Of a stretch of DNA of 64,000 nucleotides, positions 34,637 through 44,535 are shown in pieces. Positions within the stretch are counted from its first letter, which is position 1. Every line of letters begins with the position of its first letter. The stretch covers positions 4,939,001 to 5,003,000 of the forward strand of contig NZ_CP077085.1 of assembly GCF_014268455.2 (NCBI RefSeq). The letters are read 5' to 3'. The notes beneath the pieces are model-generated. The model was given only the letters and a program-made list of their open reading frames with translations, was not told the DNA's origin and searched no databases. A program made the position numbers and the translations under genes. Source of the stretch: Pseudomonas shahriarae (GTDB lineage: Bacteria; Pseudomonadota; Gammaproteobacteria; Pseudomonadales; Pseudomonadaceae).

Positions 34637-35854
34637 TCAGAACAACTTGCGGCCCTTGTTGGCCGCAATGCGCATGCGCAGTGCGTTGAGCTTGATGAAG
34701 CCAGCAGCGTCAGCCTGGTTGTAGGCACCGCCATCTTCTTCAAAGGTCGCGATATTGGCATCGAACAGCGACTCATCGGACTTGCGGCCGGTGACGATCA
34801 CGTTGCCCTTGTACAGCTTCAGGCGCACCACACCGTTCACATGGACCTGGGAGGCGTCGATCATCTGCTGCAGCATCAGACGCTCAGGGCTCCACCAGTA
34901 ACCGGTGTAGATCAGGCTGGCGTATTTAGGCATCAGCTCGTCTTTGAGGTGAGCCACTTCACGGTCCAGGGTGATGGACTCGATGGCGCGGTGAGCGCGC
35001 AGCATGATGGTGCCGCCCGGGGTTTCGTAGCAGCCACGGGACTTCATGCCCACGTAACGGTTTTCGACGATGTCCAGACGGCCGATACCGTGCTCGCCAC
35101 CGATACGGTTGAGGGTCGCCAGTACGGTGGCCGGGGTCATTTCGACGCCGTCCAGCGCGACGATGTCGCCGTTGCGGTAGGTCAGTTCCAGGTACTGCGG
35201 CTTGTCAGGAGCGTTCTCCGGGGAGACGGTCCATTTCCACATGTCTTCTTCGTGCTCGGTCCAGGTGTCTTCCAGCACGCCGCCTTCATAGGAGATGTGC
35301 AGGAGGTTGGCGTCCATCGAGTACGGGGACTTCTTCTTGCCATGGCGTTCGATCGGGATGGCGTGCTTTTCAGCGTAATCCATCAGTTTTTCACGGGACA
35401 GCAGGTCCCATTCACGCCAAGGAGCAATCACTTTCACGCCAGGCTTCAGGGCATAGGCGCCCAGTTCGAAACGCACCTGGTCGTTGCCTTTGCCGGTGGC
35501 GCCATGGGAAATGGCGTCAGCGCCGGTTTCGTTGGCGATTTCGATCAGGCGCTTGGCAATCAGCGGACGTGCGATGGAAGTACCCAGCAGGTACTCGCCT
35601 TCGTAGACGGTGTTGGCGCGGAACATCGGGAAAACGAAATCGCGGACGAATTCTTCGCGCAGGTCGTCAATGTAGATCTCTTTGACGCCCATGGCTTGCG
35701 CCTTGGCTCGTGCAGGTTCGACCTCTTCGCCCTGACCCAGGTCAGCGGTAAAGGTCACCACTTCACAGTTATAAGTATCCTGCAGCCACTTGAGGATCAC
35801 CGAAGTGTCCAGGCCGCCGGAATACGCGAGAACGACCTTGTTTACGTCGGCCAT
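34637..35854 (-). CDS. argG: Argininosuccinate synthase
   Basis: The 405-residue enzyme joins citrulline and aspartate with ATP in arginine synthesis. It has the N-type ATP pyrophosphatase loop [10 protein letters not shown] (about 10-19), [14 protein letters not shown] (about 117-130) and [13 protein letters not shown]. It matches the bacterial argG family over its whole length. argF, encoding an earlier step of the pathway, lies 8 kb away. Confidence 0.97.
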   Translation of the reverse strand: MADVNKVVLAYSGGLDTSVILKWLQDTYNCEVVTFTADLGQGEEVEPARAKAQAMGVKEIYIDDLREEFVRDFVFPMFRANTVYEGEYLLGTSIARPLIAKRLIEIANETGADAISHGATGKGNDQVRFELGAYALKPGVKVIAPWREWDLLSREKLMDYAEKHAIPIERHGKKKSPYSMDANLLHISYEGGVLEDTWTEHEEDMWKWTVSPENAPDKPQYLELTYRNGDIVALDGVEMTPATVLATLNRIGGEHGIGRLDIVENRYVGMKSRGCYETPGGTIMLRAHRAIESITLDREVAHLKDELMPKYASLIYTGYWWSPERLMLQQMIDASQVHVNGVVRLKLYKGNVIVTGRKSDESLFDANIATFEEDGGAYNQADAAGFIKLNALRMRIAANKGRKLF

Positions 35855-35983
35855 GCCATCACTCCACGGGGTTTTACGGAAAGGCGTCGATTCTACCGAT
35901 CAAAACCGTGAAATTACAGGGGCGCGACAGCAAATGAAGATAAAGCGACAGATTATGTCGGGCGAGCGACGAGTGGCCGATGC

Positions 35984-36892
35984 CTACGAGGTCGCCGCCG
36001 CATTCGCCGGGGCGGTGGCCTGGGGTGCCGGTTTCTCGGGGGCTGGCACCCGGTCGAGATGGATATTCACCCGCCGGTTCTTCGCCCGGTTGGCCGGGTT
36101 GGTATTGGGCACCAGCGGATAGCGCTCGCCGTGGAAGCGCAGGACGATCTGCGATTCGGGAATGCCATTGGCCTTGAAGAAGTCCATCACCGCCAGGCCT
36201 CGACGCCGGGACAGGTCGCGATTGGTCAGGCGATTGCCGCTGTTATCCGAATGGCCGTCCAGTTCGATATGGTTGACCGTAGGGTCGGCCTTGATGAACT
36301 CAAGCATGACCAACAGCTTGGCCTTGGCCGCCGGGTCGAGGTCGATACCGCCACCCGGAAAGCCGACTTCAGCCTGTTTGACCTGCTCGAAATTCATCGG
36401 CAGCAATTTCGCAGTACATAACTGGTAATCGCTGTAGGCCTTGTTGAAGCGCACCGGCAGCAAGCGGATTTCCGAATAGCCGCCATCCCGGGAATAGTGG
36501 CGCACAGTCGGGCTGCGACCATCGAGCAAGCCATTGAACAGGCGCCCGGCCTGGGCCTGGGAGCTGTTGAACAGCACATCGCCGCTGCCCGCACGCACCG
36601 CTCCGAGGTTGATATCACCGCGCCCCGGCTGCCACGGCGCCGCCGCCGCCAAGAGTGTTGCGGAGCCGACGCCCAGCGCGCTGTTGTAGGCTTTCAAGCG
36701 AAATGTCGCCTGCTCGCCGGCCCGGCGCACGAACTCACCCGAACCAAAATCGGCGATCGGCTGGCTCAGGCGGCACTCGAACTTGTCGCCTTCCACCTTC
36801 CACTCGATATTTTCCAGGCGCGTCTGGAAGGTCAGGGCCATCGCAGGCAGGCTGGCGAACACGCTGAGCAGGGCTAGATATTGCTGGCGCAC
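35984..36892 (-). CDS. motY: Flagellar stator-ring protein MotY (OmpA-like)
   Basis: The 302-residue protein has a signal peptide (LALLSVFASLPAMA) and a MotY N-terminal domain. The C-terminal OmpA-like peptidoglycan-binding domain has the motif ELDGHSDNSGNRLTNRDLSRRR (near residue 215) shown here only for position; its key residues are the conserved Asp and Arg. MotY anchors the MotCD stator around the polar motor. Position between argG and pyrC equals PA3526. I place the start at GTG 36892, with GGAG seven bases upstream; a GTG at 36904 is also open. Confidence 0.85.
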   Translation of the reverse strand: MRQQYLALLSVFASLPAMALTFQTRLENIEWKVEGDKFECRLSQPIADFGSGEFVRRAGEQATFRLKAYNSALGVGSATLLAAAAPWQPGRGDINLGAVRAGSGDVLFNSSQAQAGRLFNGLLDGRSPTVRHYSRDGGYSEIRLLPVRFNKAYSDYQLCTAKLLPMNFEQVKQAEVGFPGGGIDLDPAAKAKLLVMLEFIKADPTVNHIELDGHSDNSGNRLTNRDLSRRRGLAVMDFFKANGIPESQIVLRFHGERYPLVPNTNPANRAKNRRVNIHLDRVPAPEKPAPQATAPANAAATS

Positions 36893-37048
36893 GGGCGGCT
36901 CCACTGGTTTCTACAACACAACAAGGCGTCATACATCGTTAAGGCATACCCAGGGATATCGGTCGCGCCCTGCAAAACTTGATAGCGAGTGCCTGCAAGA
37001 GTCTTTTCCGGTAGCATTCCCACCAGATTGACCCGCCTGGAATCCCCA

Positions 37049-38095
37049 ATGTCCGACCGCCTGACCCTGCTGCGTCCCGACGACTGGCATATTCATCTTC
37101 GCGATGGTGCTGCGTTGCCCCAAACCGTGGCTGATGTAGCGCGCACGTTTGGCCGTGCCATCATCATGCCTAACCTGGTACCTCCGGTGCGCAATGCCGC
37201 AGAAGCCGACGCCTATCGCCAGCGCATCCTCGCTGCACGACCGGCCGGCAGCCGCTTTGAACCGTTGATGGTGCTCTACCTGACCGACCGCACCCAGCCC
37301 GCAGAAATCCGCGAGGCCAAGGCCAGCGGTTACGTGCATGCCGCCAAGCTGTACCCGGCCGGCGCCACGACCAACTCCGACTCCGGCGTGACCAGTATCG
37401 ACAAGATCCTGCCCGCCATCGAAGCCATGGCCGAAGTGGGCATGCCGCTGCTGATCCACGGTGAAGTCACCCGTGGTGATGTCGATGTGTTCGATCGCGA
37501 GAAGATCTTCATCGACGAACACATGCGCCGTGTGGTCGAGCTGTTCCCGACCCTCAAGGTGGTGTTCGAGCACATCACCACTGCCGACGCCGTGCAATTC
37601 GTCACCGAAGCTTCGGCCAACGTTGGCGCGACCATCACCGCGCATCACCTGCTTTACAACCGCAACCACATGCTGGTGGGCGGGATCCGGCCGCACTTCT
37701 ATTGCCTGCCGATCCTCAAGCGCAACACCCACCAGGAGGCACTGCTCGATGCCGCCACCAGTGGCAATGCGAAGTTCTTCCTCGGTACCGACTCGGCCCC
37801 CCACGCCCAGCACGCCAAGGAAGCTGCCTGCGGCTGTGCCGGCTGTTACACCGCCTATGCGGCGATCGAGCTGTACGCCGAGGCTTTCGAGGCACGCAAC
37901 GCCCTGGACAAACTCGAGGCCTTCGCCAGCCTCAATGGCCCGCGCTTCTACGGCCTGCCGGCGAATACCGACCGCATTACCCTGGTCCGTGAAGACTGGA
38001 CCGCCCCCACCAGCCTGCCATTTGGCGAGCTGACCGTTATCCCGCTGCGCGCCGGTGAAACACTGCGCTGGCGCCTGCTGGAGGAACACACGTGA
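37049..38095 (+). CDS. pyrC: Dihydroorotase
   Basis: The 348-residue zinc amidohydrolase closes carbamoyl aspartate to dihydroorotate in pyrimidine synthesis. It has the metal-binding [10 protein letters not shown] (about 11-20), the carboxylated lysine in HAAKLYPAG, and GTDSAPH for the last metal ligand. It is class II type, like E. coli PyrC. ATG 37049 gives the conserved [14 protein letters not shown] start. Confidence 0.96.
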   Translation: MSDRLTLLRPDDWHIHLRDGAALPQTVADVARTFGRAIIMPNLVPPVRNAAEADAYRQRILAARPAGSRFEPLMVLYLTDRTQPAEIREAKASGYVHAAKLYPAGATTNSDSGVTSIDKILPAIEAMAEVGMPLLIHGEVTRGDVDVFDREKIFIDEHMRRVVELFPTLKVVFEHITTADAVQFVTEASANVGATITAHHLLYNRNHMLVGGIRPHFYCLPILKRNTHQEALLDAATSGNAKFFLGTDSAPHAQHAKEAACGCAGCYTAYAAIELYAEAFEARNALDKLEAFASLNGPRFYGLPANTDRITLVREDWTAPTSLPFGELTVIPLRAGETLRWRLLEEHT

Positions 38096-38763
38096 GTGAA
38101 GACCATTACGACGACGAACAGGAACACAGTGGCGGCGGTTCGCGCCACCCGATGGCCGAGCGTTTTCGCGGCTATCTGCCTGTCGTTATCGACGTAGAAA
38201 CCGGCGGTTTCAATTGCGCCACCGATGCGCTGCTGGAAATTGCCGCGACTACCATCGGCATGGACGAACAAGGCTTTGTGTATCCAGAACACACCCATTT
38301 CTTCCGCGTCGAGCCTTTTGAAGGTGCCAACATCGAAGCGGCGGCCCTGGAGTTCACCGGAATCAAGCTCGACCATCCGTTGCGCATGGCCGTCAGCGAA
38401 GAAGCGGCATTGACCGACATCTTCCGTGGCGTTCGCAAGGCCCTGAAGGCCAACGGCTGCAAACGCGCGATCCTGGTCGGCCACAACAGCAGTTTCGACC
38501 TGGGCTTCCTCAACGCCGCCGTGGCGCGCCTGGACATGAAGCGCAACCCGTTCCACCCGTTCTCCAGCTTCGACACCGCGACCCTGGCTGGCCTGGCTTA
38601 TGGCCAGACCGTACTGGCCAAGGCATGCCAGGCTGCCGGTATCGACTTCGACGGTCGTGAAGCCCACTCGGCTCGCTACGACACCGAGAAGACTGCCGAT
38701 CTGTTCTGCGGCATCGTCAACCGCTGGAAGCAGATGGGCGGCTGGGAAGATTTCAGCGACTGA
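38092..38763 (+). CDS. rnt: Ribonuclease T
   Basis: The 223-residue DEDD exonuclease trims tRNA and stable RNA 3' ends. It has DVETGGFN (about 34-41) with two catalytic acids, [11 protein letters not shown] (about 128), and [11 protein letters not shown] near residue 190. It starts with GTG 38092 in a GTGA overlap with pyrC, preceded by GGAGG, so it is translationally coupled. Confidence 0.95.
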   Translation: MSEDHYDDEQEHSGGGSRHPMAERFRGYLPVVIDVETGGFNCATDALLEIAATTIGMDEQGFVYPEHTHFFRVEPFEGANIEAAALEFTGIKLDHPLRMAVSEEAALTDIFRGVRKALKANGCKRAILVGHNSSFDLGFLNAAVARLDMKRNPFHPFSSFDTATLAGLAYGQTVLAKACQAAGIDFDGREAHSARYDTEKTADLFCGIVNRWKQMGGWEDFSD

Positions 38764-38786
38764 TCAGGTCGCTAAATCCCACGCAT

Positions 38787-38819
38787 AAAAAAACCGGCCC
38801 TCTCAGGCCGGTTTTTTTT
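38787..38819. terminator. Bidirectional terminator between rnt and the peroxiredoxin gene
   Basis: AAACCGGCC/GGCCGGTTT (38791-38799 with 38806-38814) is flanked by A- and T-runs and serves both convergent genes. Confidence 0.92.
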
Positions 38820-38833
38820 ACCGCGAATCTGGC

Positions 38834-39436
38834 TTACAGCTTGCCAGCGTTCTCGGTCAGGTAAGCCGCAACGCCTTCTGGCGAAGCGTTCATGCCTTTG
38901 TCGCCTTTTTTCCAGTTGGCTGGGCAGACTTCGCCGTGCTCTTCGTGGAATTGCAGAGCGTCGACCAGGCGGATCAGCTCTTCCATGTTACGGCCCAGCG
39001 GCAGGTCGTTGATGATCTGCGAGCGCACAACGCCCTTGTCGTCGATCAGGAACGCGCCACGGAAAGCCACGCCGCCTTCGGACTCAACGTCGTAGGCCTT
39101 GGCGATGTCGTGCTTCATGTCGGCAGCCATGGTGTATTTGACTTTGCCGATGCCGCCATCATTGATGGCAGTGTTGCGCCAGGCGTTGTGGGTGAAATGG
39201 GAGTCGATGGACACGGCAACCACTTCAACGTTACGTGCCTTGAAGTCGTCCATGCGGTGATCCAGGGCGATCAGCTCGGATGGGCAGACGAAAGTGAAGT
39301 CCAGCGGGTAGAAGAACACCAGGCCGTATTTGCCTTTGATGGCTTCAGACAGCTTGAAGCTGTCAACGATTTCGCCATTGCCGAGGACGGCAGGTACGTC
39401 GAAATCCGGGGCTTGTTTGCCGACGAGTACACTCAT
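38834..39436 (-). CDS. Typical 2-Cys peroxiredoxin (AhpC/TSA family)
   Basis: The 200-residue peroxidase reduces hydrogen peroxide and organic peroxides. The peroxidatic cysteine is in DFTFVCPSE (about residue 51) and the resolving cysteine in GEVCPANW (about residue 171). It corresponds by neighbourhood to PA3529 of P. aeruginosa, beside bfd and rnt. The reductant is presumably thioredoxin, as no ahpF is adjacent. Confidence 0.93.
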   Translation of the reverse strand: MSVLVGKQAPDFDVPAVLGNGEIVDSFKLSEAIKGKYGLVFFYPLDFTFVCPSELIALDHRMDDFKARNVEVVAVSIDSHFTHNAWRNTAINDGGIGKVKYTMAADMKHDIAKAYDVESEGGVAFRGAFLIDDKGVVRSQIINDLPLGRNMEELIRLVDALQFHEEHGEVCPANWKKGDKGMNASPEGVAAYLTENAGKL

Positions 39437-39601
39437 TGGTTATCTCCTGATGGTAATTGAAGTAAATGGACCGCCCCTGAGTCTGCCGTGAATTGACGAC
39501 AGGCCTGTGACGCGATCACGCTTCGTAAAGACCGACCATCATACCTGAAAAAAGCCGTTCGTCAGTGAGGGGCCCACGGCGGGCAAAGGTTTGAGAAAGC
39601 A

Positions 39602-39621
39602 CTTTGACAATCATTCTCGTT
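39602..39621. promoter_or_regulatory. Putative Fur box of bfd
   Basis: TTTGACAATCATTCTCGTTA partly matches the Fur consensus of alternating GATAAT/ATTATC units and lies 50 bp upstream of bfd. In Pseudomonas bfd is iron-repressed. Confidence 0.6.
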
Positions 39622-39671
39622 AACATTAAGATCCATCGCACTTAAGCCTTAAACCGCGATGGTTCTCCCTT

Positions 39672-39890
39672 ATGTATGTCTGCCTCTGCACTGGCGTCAC
39701 CGACGGACAAATCCGCGAAGCGATCTATGAAGGTTGCTGCAGCTACAAGGAAGTGCGTGAAACCACCGGCGTTGCCAGCCAATGTGGCAAATGTGCCTGC
39801 CTTGCCAAGCAAGTGGTACGGGAAACCCTGACATCGCTGCAAACAGCCCAGGCCGCGATTCCCTACTCGGCAGAATTTACACACGCCTGA
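39672..39890 (+). CDS. bfd: Bacterioferritin-associated ferredoxin
   Basis: The 72-residue [2Fe-2S] protein has the Bfd cysteine set CLCTGVT (C4, C6) and CGKCAC (C38, C41). Bfd docks on bacterioferritin and reduces its stored iron through the haem, allowing release. It lies directly upstream of a bacterioferritin gene and has a Fur-like site and its own terminator, so the two genes can be regulated oppositely by iron. Confidence 0.95.
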   Translation: MYVCLCTGVTDGQIREAIYEGCCSYKEVRETTGVASQCGKCACLAKQVVRETLTSLQTAQAAIPYSAEFTHA

Positions 39891-39907
39891 AGTGGCGTGT
39901 TTTAAAG

Positions 39908-39933
39908 AACCGGACTTAGCGTCCGGTTTTTTT
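39908..39933 (+). terminator. Terminator of bfd
   Basis: AACCGGAC/GTCCGGTT with loop TTAGC (39908-39928) is followed by a T-run. Confidence 0.9.
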
Positions 39934-40091
39934 ATGCCTGTAATTCAAATAGTTAGCGCCAAGACGCGGAACACAAACATTCTTATTCCGATTAATTTTC
40001 ATTTATTATTCAATAACTTAGGTTTGACACTAGTAGTTGTGCAGCTCAAACTCCGCCTTATATACAACGAATACAGGGCAGGACCCCAATC

Positions 40092-40562
40092 ATGAAAGGC
40101 GACATCTCAGTCATCCAGCAACTCAACAAAATCCTTGCCAATGAACTGGTCGCGATCAATCAGTATTTCCTGCATGCACGCATGTATGACGATTGGGGCC
40201 TGGAAAAGCTCGGCAAGCGTGAGTACAAAGAGTCGATCAAGGCCATGAAGGACGCAGACGCGCTGATCAAGCGCATCCTGTTCCTCGAAGGTCTGCCGAA
40301 CGTCCAGGACCTGGGCAAGCTGAACATCGGCGAGCACACCCTGGAAATGCTCAACAGCGATGTGGGCTTCGAGCGCAAGAGCCATGCCGACCTCAAGGCC
40401 GCCATTGCACATTGCGAGACCAAGGGCGACTTCGGCAGCCGCGAACTGCTGGAAGATATCCTCGAAGACCAGGAAGAGCATATCGACTGGCTGGAAACCC
40501 AGATCGGCCTGATCGACAAAGTGACCCTGGAAAACTACCTGCAATCGCAGATGGGTGAATAA
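40092..40562 (+). CDS. bfr: Bacterioferritin, haem-binding subunit lacking ferroxidase ligands
   Basis: The 156-residue four-helix protein is clearly a bacterioferritin, with full length, the [11 protein letters not shown] helix and haem ligand Met52. Of the six ferroxidase ligands, Glu18, Glu94 and His130 are kept. Glu51 is Ala, His54 is Asp and Glu127 is Gln (segments SIKAMKDAD and EDQEEH). The dinuclear iron-oxidising site should therefore not form. Split Bfr systems with one haem subunit and one ferroxidase subunit are known, so a partner with an intact centre probably exists elsewhere in the genome. Confidence 0.92.
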   Translation: MKGDISVIQQLNKILANELVAINQYFLHARMYDDWGLEKLGKREYKESIKAMKDADALIKRILFLEGLPNVQDLGKLNIGEHTLEMLNSDVGFERKSHADLKAAIAHCETKGDFGSRELLEDILEDQEEHIDWLETQIGLIDKVTLENYLQSQMGE

Positions 40563-40578
40563 CCGCGCCAACAGGCAC

Positions 40579-40615
40579 AAAAAAGCCCCGCTCTCGAATG
40601 AGAAGCGGGGCTTTT
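40579..40615. terminator. Bidirectional terminator between bfr and grxD
   Basis: AAAAGCCCCGCT/AGCGGGGCTTTT (40581-40592 with 40604-40615) is a perfect 12-bp stem with A- and T-runs. Confidence 0.92.
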
Positions 40616-40628
40616 TATTGCGCGCGAA

Positions 40629-40967
40629 TTACGCTTCGGTCTTGGCCGCTGCTTTTTCAGCTGCGTCCTTGATCAGCGCTTGCAACGAACCATCAGCCGC
40701 CATTTCGGTGATGATGTCGCTACCGCCGACCAGCTCACCGGCCACCCACAGTTGTGGGAAAGTAGGCCAGTTGGCGTACTTCGGCAGATTGGCGCGGATT
40801 TCCGGGTTTTGCAGGATATCGACGTAAGCGAACTTTTCGCCACACTGCATGACGGCCTGGGAGGCCTTCGCGGAGAAGCCGCACTGCGGGGCATTCGGTG
40901 CGCCCTTCATGTAAAGCAGAATGGTGTTGTTAGCAATCTGCTCTTTAATCGTTTCGATGATATCCAT
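40629..40967 (-). CDS. grxD: Monothiol glutaredoxin GrxD
   Basis: The 112-residue protein has the CGFS active site (PQCGFSAKA, about 28-36) and the glutathione-binding WPTFPQLWVAGELVGG. CGFS glutaredoxins bind a bridging [2Fe-2S] cluster and pass it to client proteins. Its position beside bfr and bfd matches PA3531-PA3533 and an iron-handling neighbourhood. Confidence 0.95.
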   Translation of the reverse strand: MDIIETIKEQIANNTILLYMKGAPNAPQCGFSAKASQAVMQCGEKFAYVDILQNPEIRANLPKYANWPTFPQLWVAGELVGGSDIITEMAADGSLQALIKDAAEKAAAKTEA

Positions 40968-41070
40968 GGAACACCTCGGCTGGAACTTTGCGACTCACAG
41001 GTCGGCACGGTGGCGCATTGTAACGCAAAATCCCAGCGTGGTGCTCGGGCTCCCCGACAGACTCACTGCG

Positions 41071-43179
41071 TCACGCCGCCGCGACCTGCACCGGCACGCC
41101 GTTCAACGCCGCGTTACCTGACAGTTCGTCCAACTGACGCTCATCCGTCAGGTCGTTGGCACTCGCCCCCGGCTGCGCGCTGGCAATACTCATCTGCACA
41201 CCCGGCCGGTCATGACCCCAGCCGTGGGGCAGGCTGACCACGCCGGGCATCATCTCCAGGCTGGCCAGTACGTGGACCTCGATCATGCCGATCCGCGAAC
41301 TGACCCGCACGCGCTGGCCGTCACTCAGTTGGCGACTGGCGAGGTCATCCGGGTGCATCAGCAACTGATGCCGCGGCTTGCCCTTCACCAGCCGGTGATA
41401 GTTATGCATCCACGAATTGTTGCTGCGCACGTGCCGGCGGCCGATCAGCAGCAACTCATCAACCTTGGGCAACGGCAATGCGGCAAACCGCGCCAGGTCC
41501 GCGAGGATCACTGCTGGCGCCGCCTGCACCCGACCATTGGCGGTTTTCAAGCGTCCCGCCAGGTTGGCCTTCAGCGGTCCCAGGTCCAGGCCATGGGGAT
41601 GCTCGGCCAGCATCGCCACCGACAGCTTGTGCGAGGAAGCATCGCCATAGGCCCCGGCCCGCAGGCCCAGGTCAATCATCTGCGCCGGCGCCAGGGTTGG
41701 CTTGAGCGGGTTGCCAGTGCGGGCCGCAAACGCCTGGGCCAGCCCGACAAAAATCTCCCAGTCGTGCAACGCGCCCTCGGGCTTGGGCAGGATCGCCCGG
41801 TTGAAGCGCGTGACGTTACGCACTGCAAACATATTGAAGGTGGTGTCGTAGTGATCGTTCTCCAGGGCCGAGGTCGATGGCAGGATCAGGTCGGCATAGC
41901 GCGTGGTTTCGTTGATATACAGGTCCACGCTGACCATGAACTCCAGACCGTCCAGGGCCTGCTCCAATTGGCGTCCGTTGGGGGTGGACAACACCGGGTT
42001 GCCGGCCACTGTCACCAGCGCACGGATTTGTCCTTCGCCCTCGGTGAGCATTTCTTCGGCCAGGGCCGACACCGGTAGCTCGCCACTGTATTCGGGACGC
42101 CCGGACACCCGGCTCTGCCAACGGTTGAAGTGCCCACCAGACGTGGCGGCCACCAGGTCCACCGCCGGTTCGGTGCACAAGGCGCCCCCTACCCGGTCCA
42201 GATTATCGGTGACCAGGTTGATCAACTGCACCAGCCAGTGACAAAGAGTACCGAACGCCTGGGTCGATACCCCCATCCGCCCATAGCAGACCGCCTTGTC
42301 TGCCGCCGCAAAATCCCGCGCCAACTGGCGGATCTGCTCGGCCGGCACCGCGCAGTGGGCGCTCATGGCCTCGGCGGTAAAACCTGCGACGGCCCGGCGC
42401 ACCTCCTCCAGGCCGTCCACCGGCAAATGGCTGTCGCGGGTCAGGTGCTCACTAAACAATGTGTTGAGTAGCCCGAACAGCAACGCCGCATCCCCGCCGG
42501 GGCGCACAAACAGGTGCTGGTCGGCCATGGCCGCCGTTTCACTGCGTCGGGGGTCGACCACCACCACTTTGCCGCCCCGTGCCTGAATGGCTTTCAGACG
42601 TTTCTCCACGTCCGGCACGGTCATGATGCTGCCATTGGAGGCCAGTGGATTGCCGCCCAGGATCAACATGAAGTCGGTCTGGTCGATATCCGGGATGGGC
42701 AGCAACAGGCCATGGCCGTACATCAGGTGGCTGGTGAGGTGATGGGGCAGTTGGTCTACCGACGTCGCGGAGAAGCGATTGCGCGTCTTCAACTGCCCGA
42801 GGAAGTAGTTGCTGTGGGTCATCAAGCCGTAGTTATGCACACTGGGATTGCCCTGGTACACCGCCACCGCATTCTGCCCATGCCGCGCCTGGATCCCCGC
42901 CAGCCGTTCGGCCACCAGGGCGAACGCCTCGTCCCAGGGGATCGGCTGCCACTCGCTGCCCACCCGCAACATCGGCTGGTGCAGGCGATCGGGATCGTTC
43001 TGGATATCCTGTAGGGCCACGGCCTTGGGGCAGATATGGCCACGGCTGAAGGTATCCTGGGCGTCCCCTTTGATCGAGGTGATGGCAATGCTGCCATCAT
43101 CCGAGGTGGTGGTTTCCAGGGTCAGGCCGCAAATGGCTTCGCACAGGTGGCAGGCACGGTGATGGAGAGTCTTGGTCAT
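41071..43179 (-). CDS. Molybdopterin-dependent oxidoreductase
   Basis: The 702-residue protein has an N-terminal [4Fe-4S] motif (CHLCEAICGL ... GHICPKA), bis-MGD-binding domains (YQGNPSVHNYG; LGGNPLASNGS; VVDPRRSETA), and the C-terminal molydopterin dinucleotide-binding domain (HPDDLASRQLSDGQRV). There is no twin-arginine signal, so it is cytoplasmic. It resembles formate-dehydrogenase- or assimilatory-nitrate-reductase-like enzymes of unknown substrate. I place the start at ATG 43179 (MTKTLHHRACHLCEAICG). No partner subunit gene is adjacent. Confidence 0.82.
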   Translation of the reverse strand: MTKTLHHRACHLCEAICGLTLETTTSDDGSIAITSIKGDAQDTFSRGHICPKAVALQDIQNDPDRLHQPMLRVGSEWQPIPWDEAFALVAERLAGIQARHGQNAVAVYQGNPSVHNYGLMTHSNYFLGQLKTRNRFSATSVDQLPHHLTSHLMYGHGLLLPIPDIDQTDFMLILGGNPLASNGSIMTVPDVEKRLKAIQARGGKVVVVDPRRSETAAMADQHLFVRPGGDAALLFGLLNTLFSEHLTRDSHLPVDGLEEVRRAVAGFTAEAMSAHCAVPAEQIRQLARDFAAADKAVCYGRMGVSTQAFGTLCHWLVQLINLVTDNLDRVGGALCTEPAVDLVAATSGGHFNRWQSRVSGRPEYSGELPVSALAEEMLTEGEGQIRALVTVAGNPVLSTPNGRQLEQALDGLEFMVSVDLYINETTRYADLILPSTSALENDHYDTTFNMFAVRNVTRFNRAILPKPEGALHDWEIFVGLAQAFAARTGNPLKPTLAPAQMIDLGLRAGAYGDASSHKLSVAMLAEHPHGLDLGPLKANLAGRLKTANGRVQAAPAVILADLARFAALPLPKVDELLLIGRRHVRSNNSWMHNYHRLVKGKPRHQLLMHPDDLASRQLSDGQRVRVSSRIGMIEVHVLASLEMMPGVVSLPHGWGHDRPGVQMSIASAQPGASANDLTDERQLDELSGNAALNGVPVQVAAA

Positions 43180-43614
43180 GGCCAGTCTCTTTATTAGGGC
43201 TTTGGCCTGACTATGGGCTGCGGCCAGCGGCGGCACCAGCATCGTTCGCCCCGTGAATCAATGGGCATCAGGCCAGACCATGGGCAAGCATGAGCAAATG
43301 TTTCAGAAACCGCCCACACCGCCCCAGAAACCGACGCAACCTGGCCCGGGGCCGCCATCACACATTGCAAAAGGTCGCGGCGCCAGTGTACAAATGACCC
43401 GCTGCTGTCCGTAAACAGGCCTCAAAAGTGCAATTCCCGCCCCTTTGAACACCCCTAAAAAACCGTAGCCTATTGGTAAGACGCGACATTTAATGTCAAT
43501 ATCGCGCCTTCCCCTATTTCGTCGCCCCGTGCGGCTTTCGCCGCAGGTCTCGCCCGTTGTCACAATAAACAAGGCTTTGAGTATCTGCGGTCTGTTGCAA
43601 AAAGGTAGTTAATG
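43180..43614. other. Intergenic region upstream of argF
   Basis: This 435-bp gap has no convincing gene. It contains a perfect 13-bp palindrome GACATTTAATGTC (43485-43497) followed by ATATCGCG, about 120 bp before argF. GCGACA is the reverse of TGTCGC, the core of the Pseudomonas ArgR site, so an arginine-control site is possible. Confidence 0.45.
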
Positions 43615-44535
43615 ATGAGCGCAAGGCACTTTCTCTCCCTGATGGATTGCACGCCCGAAGAGCTGGTCAGCGTGATCCGTCGAGGCATTGAGCTTAAAGA
43701 CCTGCGTAATCGCGGCGTACTGTTCGAGCCTTTGAAAAACCGTGTACTCGGGATGATTTTCGAGAAGTCGTCCACCCGTACCCGCCTGTCCTTCGAAGCC
43801 GGCATGATCCAGCTCGGCGGCCAGGCGATTTTCCTGTCGCCTCGGGATACCCAACTGGGCCGTGGCGAGCCGATCAGCGATTGCGCCATCGTCATGTCAC
43901 GCATGCTCGATGCGGTGATGATCCGTACCTTCGCCCACAGCACCCTGACTGAATTTGCCGCCAACTCGCGAGTGCCGGTGATCAACGGGCTGTCCGACGA
44001 CCTGCATCCGTGCCAGTTGCTCGCCGATATGCAGACGTTCCTCGAACATCGCGGCTCGATCCAGGGCAAGACTGTGGCCTGGATCGGCGATGGCAACAAT
44101 ATGTGCAACAGCTATATAGAAGCGGCGATCCAGTTCGACTTCCACCTGCGCATCGCCTGCCCCGAGGGCTACGAGCCGAGCGCCGAATTCCTGGCCAAGG
44201 CCGACGCCCGCGTGCAAATCGTGCGCGACCCGAAAGACGCGGTGATCGGCGCGCACCTGGTGAGCACCGACGTCTGGACCTCCATGGGCCAGGAAGACGA
44301 GACCGCCAAGCGCCTGGCCCTGTTCGCGCCTTATCAAGTCACCCGTGAATTGCTCGACCTCGCCGCCCCGGATGCGCTGTTCATGCACTGCCTGCCGGCC
44401 CATCGCGGCGAAGAAATCAGCCTCGACCTGTTGGACGACCCGCGCTCCGTCGCCTGGGACCAGGCAGAAAACCGCCTGCATGCGCAGAAGGCCCTGCTGG
44501 AATTCCTGGTCCCACCGGCGTATCACCACGCATGA
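43615..44535 (+). CDS. argF: Anabolic ornithine carbamoyltransferase
   Basis: The 306-residue enzyme makes citrulline from ornithine and carbamoyl phosphate. It has the carbamoyl-phosphate loop [13 protein letters not shown] (about 48-60), [11 protein letters not shown] and the ornithine-binding [10 protein letters not shown] near residue 260. Two adjacent ATG codons exist (43612, 43615); the second gives the [11 protein letters not shown] start known from P. aeruginosa. It overlaps the ABC ATPase gene by ATGA, as in PA3537-PA3538. Confidence 0.96.
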   Translation: MSARHFLSLMDCTPEELVSVIRRGIELKDLRNRGVLFEPLKNRVLGMIFEKSSTRTRLSFEAGMIQLGGQAIFLSPRDTQLGRGEPISDCAIVMSRMLDAVMIRTFAHSTLTEFAANSRVPVINGLSDDLHPCQLLADMQTFLEHRGSIQGKTVAWIGDGNNMCNSYIEAAIQFDFHLRIACPEGYEPSAEFLAKADARVQIVRDPKDAVIGAHLVSTDVWTSMGQEDETAKRLALFAPYQVTRELLDLAAPDALFMHCLPAHRGEEISLDLLDDPRSVAWDQAENRLHAQKALLEFLVPPAYHHA

